A DNA stretch of 64,000 nucleotides from Strigamia acuminata. Its lineage: Eukaryota; Arthropoda; Chilopoda; Geophilomorpha; Linotaeniidae. Below the pieces are notes generated by a model, which was not told the DNA's origin, did not search any database, and worked only from the letters and a program-made list of their open reading frames with translations. The DNA lies in contig OX442318.1 of the NCBI GenBank assembly GCA_949358305.1, positions 2,342,501-2,406,500 of the forward strand. Reading direction: 5' to 3'. The position numbers and the translations under genes were made by a program. Below, piece by piece: positions 24,019-35,020 of this stretch. Positions within the stretch are counted from its first letter, which is position 1; each line of letters starts with the position of its first letter.

Positions 24019-24961
24019 ATGTGACGTACTTTGAAATTGCATTGTGCATAGTTTTTCTCACAGATTTAAGCAATGCAGTCTGCAAGAGATAAATGAATTA
24101 CAAAATTGAAGTCCTACAGTAACAACATTGTTATAGAAATTTTTATTATTGAATTTATAGCCATTATCGCATTGTTTCCCCATATTCCATCAAATTAAAA
24201 AAAAAATGAAATTTTCCAGACATGTCAACAACTGAACAAGAAGCCAACTCTGTAGTCACTAATGAGCCCCAAACCACGGCTTTACCGAAAAGAAAAAAAT
24301 AAAGGAAAAAGATTTGTTTATCGCCGCTGCACTTGCAAAGATGATAAAGAAAAGAAAGGCGTTGATAGACTTCCATCTTGTATCTCCATGGCAACAAGGG
24401 AACCAAGTGTGTTGCTATCAAATCCACTTAGCTAACTCTGCTAAGATTTAGTGAAGGATGGGAGTGCACACCAACTTTTGCTGACTCTGCTCATTAAAGC
24501 AAATACCAAGCAACCATTGCCTGGCAACTCGCATCAACAGGACACCATTAAAAAAAACCCAGTGCACAACAAATATGTAAAAATCCAATTCCCAACTTTT
24601 CAATGGGACTCTTCCTTTCCGGAGAATAAACATTTAAAAAAAAAATTTTTTTTTGGGGCGGGTTATTCAATTCAGTGGTGCGAATCAAATTTGAAACATT
24701 TTCTGACATCTCTTGTCACTTGTCAGACTAATGCATCTTTCAAGAAGAAAGTCTTCAGATCCAGACTCTTATTGTCTGATCGGTTTTAATAATACGGTGG
24801 CAGTGACAACGGCTTTCACACTTTTGCCCTTCATCTCAACAGCCAGAGCCTACAAGGAGGAACATCTAAAATTTAACAATAAAACAGTAGTAAAAAACTA
24901 TTCCCTTATGCTTCAAATATAATTTACAATATGCTGGTGTTCAACAATTGCATGCAGAAAT

Positions 24962-25253
24962 GTACCGTACGCATATTGGCAGAACATACCCGATTTCGGC
25001 AACATCGGTGGCCAGGAGTGACTAATGACTCAATAACTTGAAAATCACCATCCAACCTAACCTAACCTAACCTAACCTAACCTAATCTAACTGTGTCACA
25101 CAAAGCAAAACAAATCAAATTAGCAAGCAAACATATTATAAATTCAAAATTTTAAAGCAGAATTAGGATTTTCAAGTTATTGAATCGTTAGTCACTCCTG
25201 GTGCATTGTTGTTGCCGAAATCTCGTATGTTCTGCCAATATGCGTACCGTACT
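24962..25253. mobile_element. Foldback element with a (TTAGG)n core
   Basis: Two arms of about 85-90 bp are inverted copies. The left arm contains CGCATATTGGCAGAACATAC and the right ends with its reverse complement; both contain AGGAGTGACTAA and CAATAACTTGAAAATC. The loop of about 115 bp contains a pentanucleotide tract CCTAACCTAACCTAACCTAA at 25055-25090, i.e. (TTAGG)n on the minus strand. No open frame. Confidence 0.8.
25055..25090 (-). repeat. Interstitial (TTAGG)n tract
   Basis: Five to six consecutive TTAGG units on the minus strand, then a degenerate TTAGA unit. TTAGG is the arthropod-type telomere repeat, but a tract this short inside a foldback element is not evidence of a chromosome end. 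A second tract is at 45326-45349. Confidence 0.85.
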
Positions 25254-25432
25254 ACCTCGCATTAAGCCGCATGCCAGTGTAATACCAGTGTAATGCTGAT
25301 AGCGCGTCTCGGTCTCGTACGAGATCTCGTCTCGAGACCTTCTGATCTCGTCTCGGAAAACCAAGACTTGAAAACGGCCGAGATGCTGAAGTATGGTTAT
25401 ACCTTGTTTGTACCAGAAAGTTTGGGCTAGCC

Positions 25433-25541
25433 CAGGGGTCGGCAACCTTTTGAGACGGAAGAGCCAAAAGTTACAATTTAGGATTAGGATTAGGTATATA
25501 GGTATCTCGACATCGAAAGATCCGCAGGTTGCCGACCCCTG
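25433..25541. mobile_element. hAT-like MITE, short copy
   Basis: Ends are CAGGGGTCGGCAACC and its exact inverse. Flanks GGCTAGCC and GGCTTGCC look like an 8-bp target duplication with one mismatch. The left sub-terminal sequence (TTTTGAGACGGAAGAGCC) is found inverted at the right end of the element at 56775-56938, so the two are related. At 109 bp it is non-autonomous and would need a hAT transposase supplied elsewhere. Confidence 0.85.
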
Positions 25542-26683
25542 GGCTTGCCCAAAGTAGTTCTGGCCTGATATTGGCTTAAAAAGTTCAGGCTCGAGGGTTC
25601 GCACCAAAAAGCAAAAAGCCACATACAGTATCTAGACTAGCATGCAGCAAATAGACAATCAACTGACCATGTTACGCACAGAATTGTGGAAAGTGACCTT
25701 GACAGTTATCTAGTTCTTTGGCAATTATCTAGTTCACACAACTGGATTAGTACGATATTACAAAATACGTTCTCACAACACCCAATGCCTTTCAAAATAC
25801 ATTGCAATACATTGCAAAATAATTGTAATTACCATTCAATTCAACTACAATAAGCTATTGAAATCCAGTGAATTGTTAATGCTAACTTACACTAAAGTTA
25901 AATAAAAATAAAAAAGCACCAAAAGCAGGAACTAGGAAATCCTTTTGCAAACCTCCAGGTTTATCTTCATCATAGTCAATTCCCCAAACACAACAAACTG
26001 GTCTTTTGAGAAAAATAGAAGAGAGAAAAAAAAGTATCAAAGGATAAAAAAAAAAAGGTATAGTAGCAGCAAGCTCACACTTTCCCATCCAATCAAACTG
26101 AGAAGTGTCATAATCTCTTTGCCTCCAAAGGATGGCCTTCAGTAACCTCTAACAACTTTGAGCTATTGAAACTAAATTTACTGCAACAAGACAGGCCAAT
26201 GGAATGTCAGCTGTTATTTGTCAACCATCAAGGCAAAAACCTCAATCAAAAAATCAATAGCAGCAAGATCCATTTCGCTGCGCGATTAACTCACCCCGAT
26301 AGAGAAGAGGACACAAGAAACTCATTTCAATTAAGGTAAAGAAAACATTTTGCACAGAAATTGGTAAGAAGAAGGGGAAAAAAAGCAATTTCAAATCAAA
26401 TGTTTACGGTTAAAAAAACATCTTGGTAATTTATTTCATCCTCCATTTAAACTATTTCAGAATTCCCCTTTTTCCGTTCAATCTATATGCCAATGAAATT
26501 GATTTCCCTTCCCCTTCAAATTCTATACATTAATCATACAACCTTTTCCCATTTCTCTAACATCAAGCCAAACATAAAATAATCAAAATATAGATAAAAC
26601 AGAAAGAAAAACCAAAAACTCAAATTTCCAATCTACAAGTATGTTAGTCGTAGTTGCTATATGTTCTAATAAAACATTAAAAA
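25542..26683. other. AT-rich stretch around a candidate exon
   Basis: Apart from the exon candidate at 25891-26002, nothing coding or repetitive was recognised. Confidence 0.45.
25891..26002 (-). CDS. Candidate internal exon, unknown protein
   Basis: On the minus strand a long pyrimidine tract ending CTCAAAAG precedes the block, and it ends at AGT before GTAAGT, a consensus donor (25890-25885). One base completes a split codon, then 37 open codons follow. The peptide starts PVCCVWGIDYDEDKPGG, continues LQKDFLVPAFG and ends in a hydrophobic phenylalanine-rich stretch that could be part of a membrane segment or simply intron read-through if an earlier donor is used. No domain recognised. Good splice signals on both sides make this one of the better weak candidates. 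Confidence 0.28.
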
Positions 26684-26962
26684 CGCGTTTTAACTCTTGA
26701 AAACTCGTTTTAAGTCTTAAAAACTCGTTTTAAGTCTTAAAAACTCGTTTTAAGTCTTAAAAACTCGTTTTAAGTCTTAAAAACTCGTTTTAAGTCTTAA
26801 AAACTCGTTTTAAGTCTTAAAAACTCGTTTTAAGTCTTAAAAACTCGTTTTAAGTCTTAAAAACTCGTTTTAAGTCTTAAAAACTCGTTTTAAGTCTTAA
26901 AAACTCGTTTTAAGTCTTAAAAACTCGTTTTAAGTCTTAAAAACTCGTTTTAACTCTTGAAT
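26684..26962. repeat. 20-bp minisatellite, near-perfect
   Basis: About 13 tandem copies of AAACTCGTTTTAAGTCTTAA. The central twelve are identical and only the terminal units differ, indicating very recent expansion or gene conversion. Confidence 0.95.
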
Positions 26963-29789
26963 ACCCGTTTTTACACCTGTACATATATGTTTTAGCACAT
27001 GTAATACGTTTTAACACTAGAAAACACACATGAATCAATGAAAAACTTAAAACAAATGTTTAATTTATAAAATAAAATAAACAATGCCATGCTCTATATT
27101 AAATTAATCTCTAATTCGTTTTTTCAACAATACTTTCTCATGTCTTCCCAAAATAACCAAACACAAACCGAATATTCAACGCAGCCCTATTATCATGTCC
27201 CTAAACCTTTTACAAAACGAGACAATAGGGTCAGCAATAAAAAAAACCCATTCTTGCATAAACTAATGGCAACCATTTTGTCTGCCCTCACCGCTTACAA
27301 CTGACCATTTTTTCTTCTTCAAAAAAAAGCCGAACAAGTCCCACATTTCACACTTTAAAGCCCAACGTCCAGACTGAAAAAAAAATAATCCCACAATTTA
27401 TTACACACCATTCTAATAAGCTCCACCGGTAAATCCAATTGATGACTTATTGCACACACAAACCATCTTCCAAGGGGGAAAAAACCTCATTTGGAAGAAC
27501 CCGGTGAGAAAAACCATTTACTGGACGTCATTCAACAAGATGGGCCCCTCTTGTTTTCCATTAATTGGCTTAACCGGTGGGTACAACAACATATTTTCTT
27601 GCCGCTGCTCCAACTCCCATGAAACTTTAATTCATTACAAAAGGTTCAATTGATATCTATTCCTTGTAAGAAGGTTTAGAGAGTCTTAAGAGCGAGAGGG
27701 GCAGACAATTTAATCCAAATTAATTAGCGGAGACTCGGGAATGGGAAAGGAGGTGTGATGGAGACTGGAGAAAGATGGCGAGATGCGTAATGGAAAGAGT
27801 AAGAGCATTTGTCGGCAAAACTGCCTGGAAGAACTAAGAGATGGTCAATGGATCCGGCAACGAGTGTCCCTCCGTAGAACGACAAGTGTGGATCGATAAT
27901 TCTCGCTCGTTCAAATTATGATTGATTTTTAGCAAAACAGCTGAGCGATCGAAATTCACTTTAAATCGACACTCTCCCATCAACAGATGCTGCGAAGACG
28001 ATTTACGCCCGGTGTCTTACTTGAGTCAAACATGCAATGGAGGCTTTCATATATTCATACATTCATCTTCATTTTTAATAAACAACATTTGTTACATAGC
28101 AACTGAGTTACATTGTTAATTTGTAAGATATTGTTCCAACACAAATTCAGACTGTGTATCACAATGCAATTGTCCAATTTGTTGCTCACAAAGAAAATAA
28201 TTTTAATAATAATAATATTGTTGCTAATATTATTATTTTTACTACCACATTACCCGACTTTAAGCTGCATGCCGGTACAGTGCGAGTTTTACCGGCATGC
28301 CGATAAACCCCATTTTTACCGTCATGCCGATGTAAGTGAGAATGAATTTTTCTTCAATGAGAATTCAGCCAAAACGAGCATAAAAATCCTTTTTAGATTT
28401 CCAAAATGTAGGAAATTGACTTAAATTTTTAGTAATAAAATATCAAGAAAATATCAAGAAAACTCCATTTATCCGGGCTCTTTTAAATAAAAAACAAATA
28501 AAAAACCAAATTGTATACACAATAGATCAAATCAAAACGTCACTTTTTACACTGAAATTCATTGAAAATAAACAGAACTACTTTTCCGCGTAGTAGAGCA
28601 CAGTCCACAGTTAGGCGTAATCCGGCTCAACCAATTGGAGTTAAGACATCGTTGTATCGGTTTGGAGAATATTTACTTTATTTTAGCATTATTAGGCCTA
28701 ATAGACTTAACTTCGATACCTATCAGGAAGCACAGAACAAAATTTGGCGCGAACGAATACAAAATGGCGTGCTGTTGTGATGCAATGTTGCATCCTCAAG
28801 AAAGTCGTCCCACAGATCACGGCACGCAAAGTCCGGATTCTTAAAAAATCAATACGGCTTTTCATTGACTTAACAGCGTTAAAGTGACAAGCGGAACAAC
28901 ACAGCGATAAGCGTTAGAAACGATTTCTTGGAAATGATATCAGAATGGAATTAGGCTTAATTTGCACAAAAAAAAAATCTACAATTGTCAAAACATCAAA
29001 AAATCTCCAGTCTATTCTGTGAAAGGCAAAAAAAGTGTTTGCAATTTGGAGTTTTGTTTGAAGCTTCAAGGACAGAGCTTAACAAGACAAAGATCTAAAA
29101 GAAGAAAGAGCAAGCCAGACAGCAAATAAGCAGCCGCGCCACAAATTAAATCAAACATGAAACAGTTAAAGAAGTGCACTTTCTGCTCTTTTTATCAAAG
29201 ACATAGATAATCTTATTAAAAACAGTCTCTAAGTTGTCTTAATAGTTTTTTTAAACACAAAATGATCATATGATATAGTTGTTTGTTCATTTAGGAAGTA
29301 ATGTGAATTGAAGGGGGTTTAAAAAACACATTTTTTACCCTCGCTTCTCCCCTATAACCCACATGCTCACATGCTCACCACTATATCACTTAAGAGCTCA
29401 ATTGGTCTGGATGAATTTCCTGAGGATCAAACAAGAGATTTAATCATTTTTCAGATTGCCACAAAACCGGTCAATTCATTAAATATCATCTACTGTTTTA
29501 TTTTTATATAAAACTATATTATTGGGTACTTTGATGAATAAAAATATCAATATTATTATTATTATTATTATTATTTATTATAATATGATAAGCTCCATAT
29601 GCAGATGCCTGGCGAAAACTATATAAATCAATCAACAATACCAGATAACCTCCAAAAAACAAATAATCATAAGTCCAATCAACCCACAACAATGATATCA
29701 TAGTTTTCTTAGAAAAACAATGATTTAAAAGTTTTTTTTGGCAAAACAATGATATAGTAATTTCCTTGGAAAAACTAATATTATAGTTT
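26963..29789. other. No convincing gene
   Basis: This includes a G+C-richer block at 27660-27900 that could be regulatory, a short (AAT)n-like tract near 28200, a GCATGCCGGT-containing inverted segment at 28265-28335 and a repeat relative at 28587-28664. No supported coding sequence. Confidence 0.45.
28587..28664. repeat. Relative of the 21197 MITE arm
   Basis: The block GGCTCAACCAATTGGAGTTA followed by TCGTTGTATCGGTTTGG matches the reverse complement of part of 42840-42915 and more distantly the inner arms of the 21197-21636 element. Confidence 0.6.
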
Positions 29790-30230
29790 GCTTGGCTAAA
29801 CAATGATATTATTATTATTTCCCTGGCTAAACAATGATATTATTATTATTTCCCTGGCTAAACAATGATATTATTATTATTATTTCCCTGGCTAAACGAT
29901 GATATTATTATTATTTCCCTGGCTAAACAATGATATTATTATTATTATTTCCCTGGCTAAACAATGATATTATTATTATTTCCCTGGCTAAACAATGATA
30001 TTATTATTATTATTTCCCTGGCTAAACGATGATATTATAGTTTTCTTGGCAAAACAATGATATTATTATTATTATTGCCCTGGCTAAACAATGATATTAC
30101 AGTTTTCTTGGCAAAACAATGATATTAAAGTTTTCTTGGCAAAACAATGATATTAAAGTTTTCTTGGCAAAACAATTTTATTATTATTTTCTTGACAAAA
30201 CAATTTTATTATTATTTTCTTGACAAAACA
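29790..30230. repeat. About 31-bp composite minisatellite
   Basis: Copies of an about 31-34-bp unit (TTTCCCTGGCTAAACAATGA plus a variable number of ATT triplets) change rightward into TTTTCTTGGCAAAACAATGATATTA units. A longer period is visible because units with AACGATG recur at intervals. It grades into the 23-bp array that follows. Confidence 0.88.
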
Positions 30231-30560
30231 ATAATATCAGTTTTCTTGGTGAAACAATGTCAGTTTTCTTGGTGAAACAATGTCAGTTTTCTTGGTGAAA
30301 CAATGTCAGTTTTCTTGGTGAAACAATGTCAGTTTTCTTGGTGAAACAATGTCAGTTTTCTTGGTGAAACAATGTCAGTTTTCTTGGTGAAACAATGTCA
30401 GTTTTCTTGGTGAAACAATGTCAGTTTTCTTGGTGAAACAATGTCAGTTTTCTTGGTGAAACAATGTCAGTTTTCTTGGTGAAACAATGTCAGTTTTCTT
30501 TGTGAAACAATGTCAGTTTTCTTGGTGAAACAATGTCAGTTTTCTTTGTGAAACAATGTC
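30231..30560. repeat. 23-bp minisatellite, about 14 copies
   Basis: Near-identical copies of a 23-bp unit (TGTCAGTTTTCTTGGTGAAA plus CAA). It evidently derives from the TTTTCTTGGCAAAACAATG units of the array to its left, by deletion and re-amplification. Confidence 0.93.
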
Positions 30561-30922
30561 ACATTTTTCTTAGCGTAACAATGATACCAATATCTTAGTT
30601 TTTATGGCCAAACAAGGCACTAAAACCAAATACAATTCTACAATGTGAACAAAAAAGCGATCCCTATAACATTCAATTTGTATTCTAGGAGATAACTTTT
30701 TTTCCATTCGCATTATTGTATTATTGCGTACCTTGGGCGCTACATTCGGCTTTTTTATCGCGAACTTCAATCTCGCCGGTCCTAAAAATATTGTCAGAAA
30801 TAGAAAAAAAAAAAAAAAAAAAAAAAAAACTCCATCGATAAAACCTTTTATAAATCAAACACATGACTTATTAAGAAGTAAAAGAAGCAATCAACGGTAA
30901 TACGGAGCAGTAGAAAAACCAA

Positions 30923-31050
30923 TCAGTTTGATGGTTGTGGAGACAGCGGCACGGTCCTTAGTGCCTGGGACGGGTGGCTGCACGCATTACACCCAGATTG
31001 GCCGAGAAGACCAACCAGATTGAAGTGATCGTTTAAGATTTGGCGCGTGT
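30923..31050 (-). CDS. Candidate terminal exon, minus strand
   Basis: A strong acceptor (TTTTCCCTTGTTATTCAG) opens a frame in which two bases complete a split codon and 41 codons run to TGA at 30925-30923. The peptide includes TRQILNDHFNLVGLLGQSGC and ends LSPQPSN. The block is clearly more G+C-rich than its surroundings, as expected for coding sequence here. No domain recognised, and the opposite strand is also partly open, so a chance or non-coding island is possible. Confidence 0.28.
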
Positions 31051-31383
31051 CTGAATAACAAGGGAAAAGTGCCAATTTGATTAAGTTATTTAGAAACCTG
31101 CCAACCAATCTCCTTGCACTCCAACACCCACTTTACAACTTCTTCAATTCCATTGATTTAAATAATGGCGCAATTACAACTAATACAATTCCAATTGCCG
31201 TTGAAAAAATGTCCTCCGCATATCTTGGCAAAAATATCTGCAAAAATATCTTATGGAACAAAGCCAATTTTGAGCAAATGGCATTGTTGCAACCTAAGAC
31301 GATTAATAATCCTCCATTTTTGTTACAACAATGTTGTCCTGCACTGTTTTGTTCCCAAGGCGGAGCAACTTCATACAATACCT

Positions 31384-31493
31384 GTTGGTATAATCGACAA
31401 AATAAATGCCAGAGGCAAATCTCATCTCGACATGTTTATTAATTTTGTTTACAACAATATTACTTCAATAATGTACCACTAGTGATATCATAC
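31384..31493 (+). repeat. Dispersed repeat, pair with 34912-35020
   Basis: About 110 bp (TGCCAGAGGCAAATCTCATC, GACATGTTTATTAATTTTGT, ATAATGTACCACTAGT) recur at about 85-90% identity, by eye, in the same orientation at 34912-35020. Element type unknown. Confidence 0.75.
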
Positions 31494-31522
31494 ATTGATG
31501 CCAATATTCACGTTACAACAAT

Positions 31523-31770
31523 ACCGTATTTTATCAATTAAGAGCCGCGGCTCTTATTCAAAACTGCCATTTTTGTCAGCAATTACAATTTCGGTTTTCC
31601 GTTTCTTACGTTTGTTTAATGTAACAAACAAAGTCTGAACGTCACGAATAAAGCGTACGTTTATCGTTCCTGAGGTTAAATATGGAAACAATACTGTACT
31701 TTTGCAAAAATACGATATTATTGGTGTCTCAGCCGCGGCTACTATTTGTTGCATTTTGGCTACAATTTGC
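31523..31770. mobile_element. TACCGTATTTT-type MITE, diverged copy
   Basis: The left end TACCGTATTTTATCAATTAA is followed by GAGCCGCGGCTCTTATTC and then the inverted conserved segment shared with 23508-23545. The right end is degraded; a block with GCCGCGGCTACTATT near 31730 marks it approximately. Confidence 0.55.
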
Positions 31771-33114
31771 AGTGTTGTATCTCGTTCACCAAATCGTAAA
31801 CTAGTTCAAGTTCGCGTTCATCACCGCGTGAACAAGTTCACGTTCACGTTCACTACAATTTTTTTCAAAGTAAACTAAGTTCAAGTCAACACTGACAATT
31901 TGTCACTAGACAGAATTGTTTATAAACAATGCTGATTCTGAACAACAAGCCTGTCGACACTAACTTTCTCAGATTGTCTGATTCTCGCGTCTTTTCAGCA
32001 CAACATGAGAAAAATAACAATGACACAGTATTCTCAAAACACTACAATTTATTGTTACCGAAAACATTAATCGTCCTTGTTGCAACCTTCGAACACTTCG
32101 ATGTTTCACTTCCAAAAGAAAAAACACAACTGCAATTCAAATACATTTAAATTCTTATACCATATCATCTGCCTCATTTCCCCACTGATTTATTTCCATG
32201 ACAGGAATTTGAAAATAAAAAAAAAAACCTCTTGGAACCAAAAACATACATTAACAGTTATTGTAATTTGTGACAGCAAGAGACACAACTTATGATCTGT
32301 ATTAGCAAATTGATCCATGGTGAAATGTGGTTGGTGATTTCTGCTGCTAAAATCAAACCACAATCAAACAAACATCCAGAAAAGAGAAACCATTCTATGA
32401 TATTTCCCAGGAGATAACCACACCACACAAACACACCACACCATTGCCACAAATCCACTAAGCTAAACTTTTCAAAATAAATCAGGTGAACAACAATCCG
32501 TTCAAACTACTTCGCTAAACAATCCATCCACTTTGACAACAATAAAATCAATACCAAACAAGTGACAAAGAAACCAATAGATGAAAATTTCTGCACATAT
32601 CCACCACAACATGGCAACTATCCAACTACCCAATCTTTCCAAGTAACCCTCCCAACAGAAATTATTGGTGACCTTTGCATCCATGGTCAGATAAAGATGT
32701 CTTCCTGTGTAAGAGCATTGCAGAGGCCACACAAAGAGACATCCCTGAGAGAAATTGCTGGAGCACCTCAAGGAGTTTCCACATTTTATCCGGTGACCAC
32801 GCTGACCACAAATGATTTCTTTTTTAACCCTCTTACTCTCGCAGCAAATCTCATCAACTACCGACATATTATGTGCAGCAATAATAAAAAATCTCCAGCT
32901 ACATTTAAAACTAACCCAAAACCAACAGGTCCATAAACCTAGCCTTTGTGTCGGTGATGACCTACATTCAAGTTAAGTGACCATGGTTCTCTGCAAAGCA
33001 CCAAAGACATCTTATGGATATCCCTGGAGCATTGGGTCAGCATAAGACATCCATTGGATATAGCCTAGTCCTGTGAGGAACACTGGCAAGTCTAGAGCTG
33101 ATTTTATTAAAGAT

Positions 33115-33905
33115 ATGGTGAAATTATTAAGTATTCAGCAATTATTAAGTTTCAGCAATTATTAAGTATTCGGCAATTATTAAGTATTCGGCAATTATTA
33201 AGTATTCGGCAATTATTATGTTTCAGCAATTATTAAGTATTTGGTAGTAATTAAGTATTCGGCAATTATTATGTTTCAGCAATTATTCAGTCTTCGGCAA
33301 TTATTAAGTATTCGGCAATTGTTAAGTATTCAGGAATTATTATGTTTCAGCAATTATTAAGTATTTGGTAATAATTAAGTATTCGGCAATTAATAAGTTT
33401 CAGCAATTATTAAGTATTCGGCAATTATTAAGTATTCGGCAATTGTTAAGTATTAAGGAATTATTAAGTTTCAGCAATCATTAAGTACTCGGCAATTATT
33501 AAGTATTTGGTAATCATTAAGTATTCGGCAATTATTAAGTATTCGGCAATTATTAAGTTTTCGGCAATTATTAATTATTCGGCAATTGTTAAGTATTCAG
33601 CAATTGTTAAGTATTCAGCAATTGTTAAGTATTCGCCAATTATTAAGTATTCGGCAATTGTTAAGTATTCGGCAATTATTAAGTTTTCGGCAATTATTAA
33701 TTATTCGGCAATTGTTAAGTATTCAGCAATTGTTAAGTATTCAGCAATTGTTAAGTATTCAGCAATTGTTAAGTATTCGCCAATTATTAAGTATTCGGCA
33801 ATTGTTAAGTATTTGGCAATAATTGAGTATTCGGCAATTGTTCTGTTTTTGGCAATTGTTCTGTATTTGGCAATTGTTCTGTATTCGGCAATTGTTTAGT
33901 CATTA
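33115..33905. repeat. 18-bp minisatellite with higher-order repeat
   Basis: About 43 copies of an 18-bp unit, AAGTATTCGGCAATTATT and variants (TCAG, GTTT, TTGG). A seven-unit block of 126 bp starting at 33551 is repeated from 33677, so recent duplication involved multi-unit blocks. The 18-bp period keeps frames open (an apparent 130-residue peptide), but this is not a gene. Confidence 0.93.
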
Positions 33906-34300
33906 GCAATTATTCAATTTTCAGTTGATTTCATATCTGCAGATTTAACATTCAGCAACCATCTAACCACTTGTCCCATGTTTGCCATTGTGGTGTCCTA
34001 TCTACCGCTCCCTCCCCACAAGTTTGTCTCTCTTTCTGGCTTTGTTCCATTGTCTTAGAATTTTTTTTAACAATTTTAAATCAATTGACTATCCACTTGC
34101 CTAACACCTTCCTAATTACCATCACCTTGTAAATGCTGCTACCATATTACTACTAAAACACTTTCAAACTGCTTGTTACAAGCTCCATGAGAACATGAAA
34201 AGTACATTTAAAACTAACTACCACCTTCAAGGACCAATTTTTCTTCCATTTAATGCACAATCTTGATAAGAAAAGCAACATTCCATCACAAATGGGATAC

Positions 34301-34393
34301 CCTACAGCAGTTAGTCATTATCTTTGTGAATGTGTGATGATGCACCATTTCCTGCAAAACCTTCTCCTGATGCTTCCATTCACAGAGGAGCTT
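34301..34393 (-). CDS. Candidate internal exon, unknown protein
   Basis: On the minus strand a very good acceptor (GCTTTTTTTTCCCTCAG) is followed by 31 codons in phase 0, ending AGG before GTATCC (a moderate donor). The peptide contains KLLCEWKHQEKVLQEMVHHH and then TFTKIMTNCCR, charged and helix-prone. If not spliced, the frame stops four codons later. No family recognised. The acceptor quality and the amino-acid composition favour a real exon, but length alone gives no statistical support. Confidence 0.3.
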
Positions 34394-34911
34394 CTGAGGG
34401 AAAAAAAAGCTAACTGTAAATCAATTAGTTGCCATTGTTTCTGGCTCAGAATGATCTATTGGTTTCTCAATTATTCACAACATTTTAATATGTAGGTGCA
34501 AATTATTCTTTTTTAATCTTGTCTTTTAAACTGCATCCGGTCTCCCCTAGTACTCTTTTTATGACACTATAAACACAAGACTTAATTACATTAATATCGA
34601 TTTACAAGTGGATAAATGTTCTTTTAGAGCATAAACAGCAGTTTGTGTTTTCACATCATTTCGATAAACAGTTAAAACTAAATATTTGCTTACAAAATGG
34701 CAGCCCTATGTAACTCCCAGGGGAATAATACATGACAACAGTGGTAAACTTTCTGCTGCTGTTGACAGTCCTTTTGACGGTCCTTTACATCAATTACTGA
34801 TTTAAACCAGTCCGAACAACAAAAGTTGTTTAAAGACCGTTTAACTGTATGCAATTTAGAAAGCGTGTTTTGGAATTTCCGTTCAAAGCGACCGAAAGCA
34901 GACTACTGTTG

Positions 34912-35020
34912 GTGTAATCCACATAATAAATGCCAGAAGCAGATTTCATCTCGACATGTTTATTAATTTTGTTTACACAACAATGTTACTGTAATAATGT
35001 ACCACTAGTAATATTATGAG
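34912..35020 (+). repeat. Dispersed repeat, second copy
   Basis: Same family and orientation as 31384-31493; starts near GTAATCCACATAATAAATGC and ends after ATGTACCACTAGTAATATT. Confidence 0.75.

Larger units (their letters stand above)
30561..33114. other. Mixed repeats and weak exon candidate
   Basis: A poly(A) run lies near 30807-30828. Listed separately are an exon candidate (30923-31050), a dispersed repeat (31384-31493) and a MITE end (31523-31770). Overlapping open frames on both strands at 32502-32936 show no domain; neither strand can be preferred. Confidence 0.4.

Noticed and set aside
25055-25090. Telomere or chromosome end
   Set aside because: The TTAGG tract is under 40 bp and lies in the loop of a foldback element with normal sequence on both sides.
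26684-26962. CRISPR-like regular array
   Set aside because: Units are contiguous without unique spacers, and the context is eukaryotic. The same applies to all other arrays.
32502-32936. Overlapping open frames of about 120 residues on both strands
   Set aside because: Neither strand shows a domain or a clear pair of splice sites; the length is within chance for this window.
33507-33899. 130-residue open frame
   Set aside because: An 18-bp tandem repeat keeps the frame open; no gene context.
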